Source: Flavobacterium psychrophilum
GTDB lineage: Bacteria; Bacteroidota; Bacteroidia; Flavobacteriales; Flavobacteriaceae
Reading direction: 5' to 3'
Length of the DNA stretch: 19,357 bases
NCBI GenBank assembly: GCA_945874225.1
Contig: CAMCFT010000042.1
Coordinates: 1 to 19,357 of the forward strand
This document shows positions 15,725 through 19,357 of this stretch, piece after piece; positions within the stretch are counted from its first letter, which is position 1, and each line of letters opens with the position of its first letter. The position numbers were made by a program, and so were the translations under genes. The notes below the pieces were generated by a model. It was given only the letters and a program-made list of their open reading frames with translations. It made no database searches and was not told the origin of the DNA.

Positions 15725-16675
15725 ATGGATTTATTTGAATATTACCCAGAAATTGCTAAAAAGAAAATACCCCTTTCACTATTAGGTATTTCTTCTAGAG
15801 TGTATAGCAATTGGAAAAAGGAAGGACTTTTATACAATAATACTGAAGAGATTGTTGAATTTGAATCAAAAAGACAGTGGGTGTATCTAAATGTATTTGA
15901 CGCTTTATGGCTTTCTATTATAGCGGAACTGCGAAACCTTAATTTAGACCTTGAAACCATAAGAGAATTAAAAGAATTTTTATTTTCTAATGTAGAGTTG
16001 GACACAAATAAAATTGATTCCATTTCAAAAGAAGATTTTGTGGAATCAATCATAAATTATTTCCCTAACGAACAAAAAGAAATTGCAAAACAACTCTTAA
16101 TGACTACCGATATTTTTAGTCAATTGGATAAGATAATTAATAGCGAAACAAAATACTTTTTCAAAACAATTGGTTCTTTAATATCTTCAGTGCTTGTAAG
16201 AGGAGTTCCCGCTTCTATTATTATAAAAAAATCATCTGACTATATAGAATTTTTTATCGTCAATCAAGAAAAAGTATTAAGTCTAGAAGAAAAAGAGAAA
16301 AACTACGCTTTTTATTCAGACCAATTTGCCAATAGTACTTTTATAAATATTCCAATAACTCCGCTTCTTCATAATTTGTTTGAAAATGAAAATTTTGATA
16401 GTTATTGTTATGATTATGGGTTATACACCAAAGCGGAGAAGTCAATTCTTACTGCATTGAACGATGTTGATGTAAAAGAAATTAAAATTTCAAAACATAC
16501 TAGCGGGGCTATGACTCTGAATGTTTCCTCACAAAAAGAAATTAAAGACAACAGTGCTAAAGAACTAAGGAAGATAATTGGTCTAAAACAATATGAAAAA
16601 ATTGAGGTTGTTTATAGAAATGAAAAACATTTGATAGTCACAAATACTAGAAAAGAAATATTAGAAAATTATTAA
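15725..16675 (+). CDS. MerR-like winged-helix regulator of the mobile element
   Basis: The protein has 316 aa. Residues about 12-75 match the MerR-type DNA-binding layout: a first helix and turn (LLGISSRVYSNWKKEGLL), a wing with aromatic/basic residues (ESKRQWVYLNVFDALWLSII), and a helix (AELRNLNLDLETIRELKEFL). The large C-terminal part (about 80-316) has no recognised ligand or catalytic domain, so it may be a sensing or oligomerisation region. It is transcribed toward the recombinase and divergently from the zinc-finger gene, with the mirrored promoters between them a likely target. Its stop is about 80 nt before the 54-aa gene. A regulator of element excision or cargo is the plausible role; the evidence is the HTH and the position. 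Confidence 0.75.
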   Translation: MDLFEYYPEIAKKKIPLSLLGISSRVYSNWKKEGLLYNNTEEIVEFESKRQWVYLNVFDALWLSIIAELRNLNLDLETIRELKEFLFSNVELDTNKIDSISKEDFVESIINYFPNEQKEIAKQLLMTTDIFSQLDKIINSETKYFFKTIGSLISSVLVRGVPASIIIKKSSDYIEFFIVNQEKVLSLEEKEKNYAFYSDQFANSTFINIPITPLLHNLFENENFDSYCYDYGLYTKAEKSILTALNDVDVKEIKISKHTSGAMTLNVSSQKEIKDNSAKELRKIIGLKQYEKIEVVYRNEKHLIVTNTRKEILENY

Positions 16676-16719
16676 AGTCCTAAGTGTCCCTTAGCACTAA
16701 ATCGCCTAATAGCACAAAC

Positions 16720-16734
16720 GAGTAAGTCCTACTC
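16720..16734 (+). terminator. Weak hairpin after the MerR-like gene
   Basis: GAGTA and TACTC form a 5-bp stem around AGTCC, followed by the T-rich CTTTTCGCTTTTAT. It could attenuate read-through toward the recombinase. Another small dyad, CTAAG/CTTAG, lies just upstream near 16679-16693. Confidence 0.3.
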
Positions 16735-16755
16735 CTTTTCGCTTTTATAGGTATC

Positions 16756-16894
16756 ATGGAATTTGAAAAAGCAAAGCAAATTTTAAACACAGAATCAAAA
16801 AAAAAGTACACAGACGAAGAGGTTTCAGAAATCTTAAAATTATTGACCGTTTTCGCGGAGGTTACAGTAAACAATTTATTAAAGAAAAGAGCAG

Positions 16895-16920
<26 letters not shown>
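16756..16920 (+). CDS. 54-aa protein upstream of and overlapping the serine recombinase
   Basis: The ATG at 16756 opens a 54-aa frame, MEFEKAKQILN ... KKYTDEEVSEILKLLTVFAE ... VNNLLKKRADE, predicted as two charged amphipathic helices. It ends at TAG 16918-16920, overlapping the recombinase start (16895) by 26 nt in another frame, which indicates translational coupling. Small helical proteins of this type are, to my recollection, common just before large serine recombinases in Bacteroidota. A directionality factor or recombinase partner is a reasonable guess, not shown. Confidence 0.75.
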
Positions 16921-18508
<1,588 letters not shown>

Positions 18509-18520
18509 CCTGATAATCAG

Positions 18521-18595
18521 TCGGGGTGGCAGGATTCGAACCTGCGGCCTCCTGCTCCCAAAGCAGGCGCGATAACCGAGCTACGCTACACCCCG
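18521..18595 (-). tRNA. tRNA-Pro (anticodon TGG)
   Basis: The 75-nt cloverleaf is complete: acceptor CGGGGTG/CACCCCG, D arm GCG/CGC, anticodon stem CCTGC/GCAGG with loop TTTGGGA, T arm GCAGG-TTCGAAT-CCTGC, discriminator A. CCA is not encoded. It lies 45 nt upstream of tRNA-Arg in the same transcript. Its 5' part (30 nt with flank, 18568-18597) is duplicated exactly at 18880-18909. Confidence 0.96.
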
Positions 18596-18598
18596 AAT

Positions 18599-18832
18599 TC
18601 AAAAGAAACCAATATCTTCAAGATACCTTTTAGCTCCTCTCTGTTTTATTTTTTGTTCTAAAAGCATCGCTTATGAACGTGTTGAAAATTGAATTTGATA
18701 AATCAATTCCCACGGCTTACCTGACTTTGTCGACAAACTCAATCCTGAATTGTGTCTATGCAATCTATTCTCTAGATTATCAGTTTGGCCAGTATAATAT
18801 TTTAAAGAACTTTTACTATTTAATATATACAT
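18599..18832 (-). pseudogene. Broken GIY-YIG nuclease gene between tRNA-Pro and its partial copy
   Basis: A 78-codon frame from ATG 18832 to TGA 18599 reads MYILNSKSSLKYYTGQTDNL, then ENRLHRHNSGLSLSTKSGKP and WELIYQIQFSTRS. Next comes an in-frame TAA (codon 54, 18671-18673), and then AMLLEQKIKQRGAKRYLEDI and GFF. This is the small stand-alone GIY-YIG (URI-type) family: YIL...YYTG, the RL.RHNSG helix with its Arg, and the (E)AMLLEQKIK helix with its Glu. A single G-to-T change turns the expected GAA into TAA and cuts off the catalytic Glu region. The usual extra N-terminal Tyr-Val before YIL is also degraded. The gene's stop lies 3 nt before tRNA-Pro, and a tRNA-Pro 5'-half copy lies 26 nt beyond its start. 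Confidence 0.85.
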
Positions 18833-18858
18833 TACAATACATTAATACAATTTATCTG

Positions 18859-18909
18859 CGGTCTTCACGCATAGCGTGACGCGATAACCGAGCTACGCTA
18901 CACCCCGAA
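18859..18909 (-). pseudogene. tRNA-Pro 5'-half copy 1 with replaced anticodon arm
   Basis: On the minus strand the acceptor 5' strand and D arm of tRNA-Pro are intact (30-nt exact match with flank, 18880-18909). In place of the anticodon arm stands a perfect short hairpin (TCACGC/GCGTGA, 18865-18879). It is followed by AGACCG, which corresponds to the AGGCCG of the variable-loop region of the intact gene. The T arm and 3' acceptor strand are absent. Confidence 0.8.
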
Positions 18910-18930
18910 AAAAACAATTTAAGAACTTTT

Positions 18931-19002
18931 CGGTCTTCCCGCCTTGCGGGACAAGATAACCGAGTAGAGTTCATTCCGATTTATCGGAACTACACCCCGA
19001 AA
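18931..19002 (-). pseudogene. tRNA-Pro 5'-half copy 2 with two hairpin replacements
   Basis: It has the same layout as copy 1. The acceptor 5' strand CGGGGTGTAG is followed by an inserted palindrome (TTCCGAT/ATCGGAA, 18974-18989), then the D-arm remnant CTCGGTTATC, then a hairpin TCCCGC/GCGGGA (18937-18951), then AGACCG. It lies 21 nt upstream of copy 1 in transcript order. Confidence 0.75.
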
Positions 19003-19078
19003 TGCAAAAAAAGCGGAGAGTAAGGGATTTTATTAAATCTTCTTACAGTCTGACAATGAACAAATTATAATCAAAATA

Positions 19079-19098
19079 AAAATCGGGTAACCGATTTT
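19079..19098 (-). terminator. Leader hairpin with T-tract, possible attenuator
   Basis: AAAATCGG and CCGATTTT form an 8-bp stem with a 4-nt loop. On the minus strand the 3' arm runs into a TTTTTATTTT stretch. It lies about 40 nt downstream of the predicted tRNA start site and before both tRNA genes, so it could act as an early terminator or be a neutral leader hairpin. Confidence 0.4.
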
Positions 19099-19145
19099 GA
19101 CCCCTTTTAACATACCGTGATGATATTCTTAAAATTTGTGCGGTG

Positions 19146-19176
19146 CAAAAGTAATTAATTTGTATGCATAAAGCAA
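19146..19176 (-). promoter_or_regulatory. Promoter of the tRNA-Pro/tRNA-Arg unit
   Basis: On the minus strand TTG (19174-19176), a 20-nt spacer and TACTTTTG (19146-19153) form a perfect match to the Bacteroidota TTG-N17-23-TANNTTTG promoter. The predicted start is near 19140. The next genes in this direction are the tRNA-Pro copies, the GIY-YIG remnant and the two tRNAs. Confidence 0.85.
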
Positions 19177-19258
19177 ATTTTTTGATGAAAAGTATGCCAA
19201 AATTTGAACTAGTTACTTTAAATAACACTTTTTCAATTGGTTGAAATTATATTTTTTT

Positions 19259-19357
19259 CTAACCAAAAATCAAATGAGCTACTTGTTCGTATTTTATTCC
19301 TGTATATAAACAGAACTCATCGATTGTTAGGAACTCATTTTCGAGCTTGTTGAGGTC
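19259..19357 (-). CDS. Possible C-terminal fragment of an unknown protein (runs off right edge)
   Basis: A frame open from the window edge to TAG 19259 gives 32 residues (DLNKLENEFLTIDEFCLYTG, then IKYEQVAHLIFG). LTIDEFCLYTGIK recalls the start of small excisionase-like HTH proteins. It is too short to be sure it is coding; it could be a gene end or a truncated remnant. Confidence 0.3.
   Translation of the reverse strand, partial: DLNKLENEFLTIDEFCLYTGIKYEQVAHLIFG

Larger units (their letters stand above)
19003..19258. other. Leader and promoter region of the tRNA unit
   Basis: No gene is supported here. It holds the tRNA promoter (19146-19176) and a leader with a hairpin followed by T-rich DNA (19079-19098). 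Confidence 0.5.

Noticed and set aside
18673..18879. Plus-strand 68-aa reading frame
   Set aside because: It is the antisense of the GIY-YIG remnant and tRNA-Pro copy; the minus strand carries the recognisable protein.

Overview
The window is AT-rich DNA from a member of the Bacteroidota, most likely a Flavobacterium relative. This rests on three things: promoters of the TTG-N(about 20)-TANNTTTG type, Flavobacteriia-like protein families (arm-domain tyrosine integrase, MORN/TPR secreted proteins, SSSND-type lipoproteins), and weak Shine-Dalgarno signals. It looks like an accessory region that ends on the right at a host tRNA locus. No genus or strain can be fixed from the sequence alone.

Left part (1-8170): the N-terminal two thirds of a tyrosine integrase runs off the left edge. 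A gene-free stretch with several inverted repeats follows. Then comes a compact leftward operon, hsdM - hsdS - toxin-like - XRE antitoxin-like - SecB-like - hsdR. The three small genes between hsdS and hsdR overlap each other by 4 and 1 nt. They read as a toxin-antitoxin-chaperone (TAC) module built into a type I restriction-modification operon. This is the most interesting system in the window.

Middle (8309-14424): an exported TPR protein and an exported MORN-repeat protein, then two small lipoprotein genes, all leftward. Two diverged copies of a 250-340 nt non-coding module (11976-12222 and 12839-13177) flank the lipoprotein pair, and one copy supplies the 3' end of a truncated lipoprotein. 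Rightward, a 129-aa unknown protein is directly followed by an N-formylglutamate amidohydrolase family protein and a terminator.

Right part (about 14800-18355): a small serine-recombinase element. It carries a membrane protein, a zinc-finger protein, a divergent MerR-like regulator, a 54-aa protein and a large serine recombinase. Its right end abuts a leftward tRNA unit that can be traced from promoter (19146-19176) through tRNA-Pro(TGG) and tRNA-Arg(TCT) to a strong terminator (18356-18396). The recombinase frame continues through that terminator and the tRNA-Arg gene, so its last 50 or so residues are translated host DNA. Between the promoter and tRNA-Pro lie two tRNA-Pro 5'-half copies with replaced anticodon-arm hairpins, and a broken GIY-YIG nuclease gene sandwiched between a 30-nt duplication of the tRNA-Pro 5' end.
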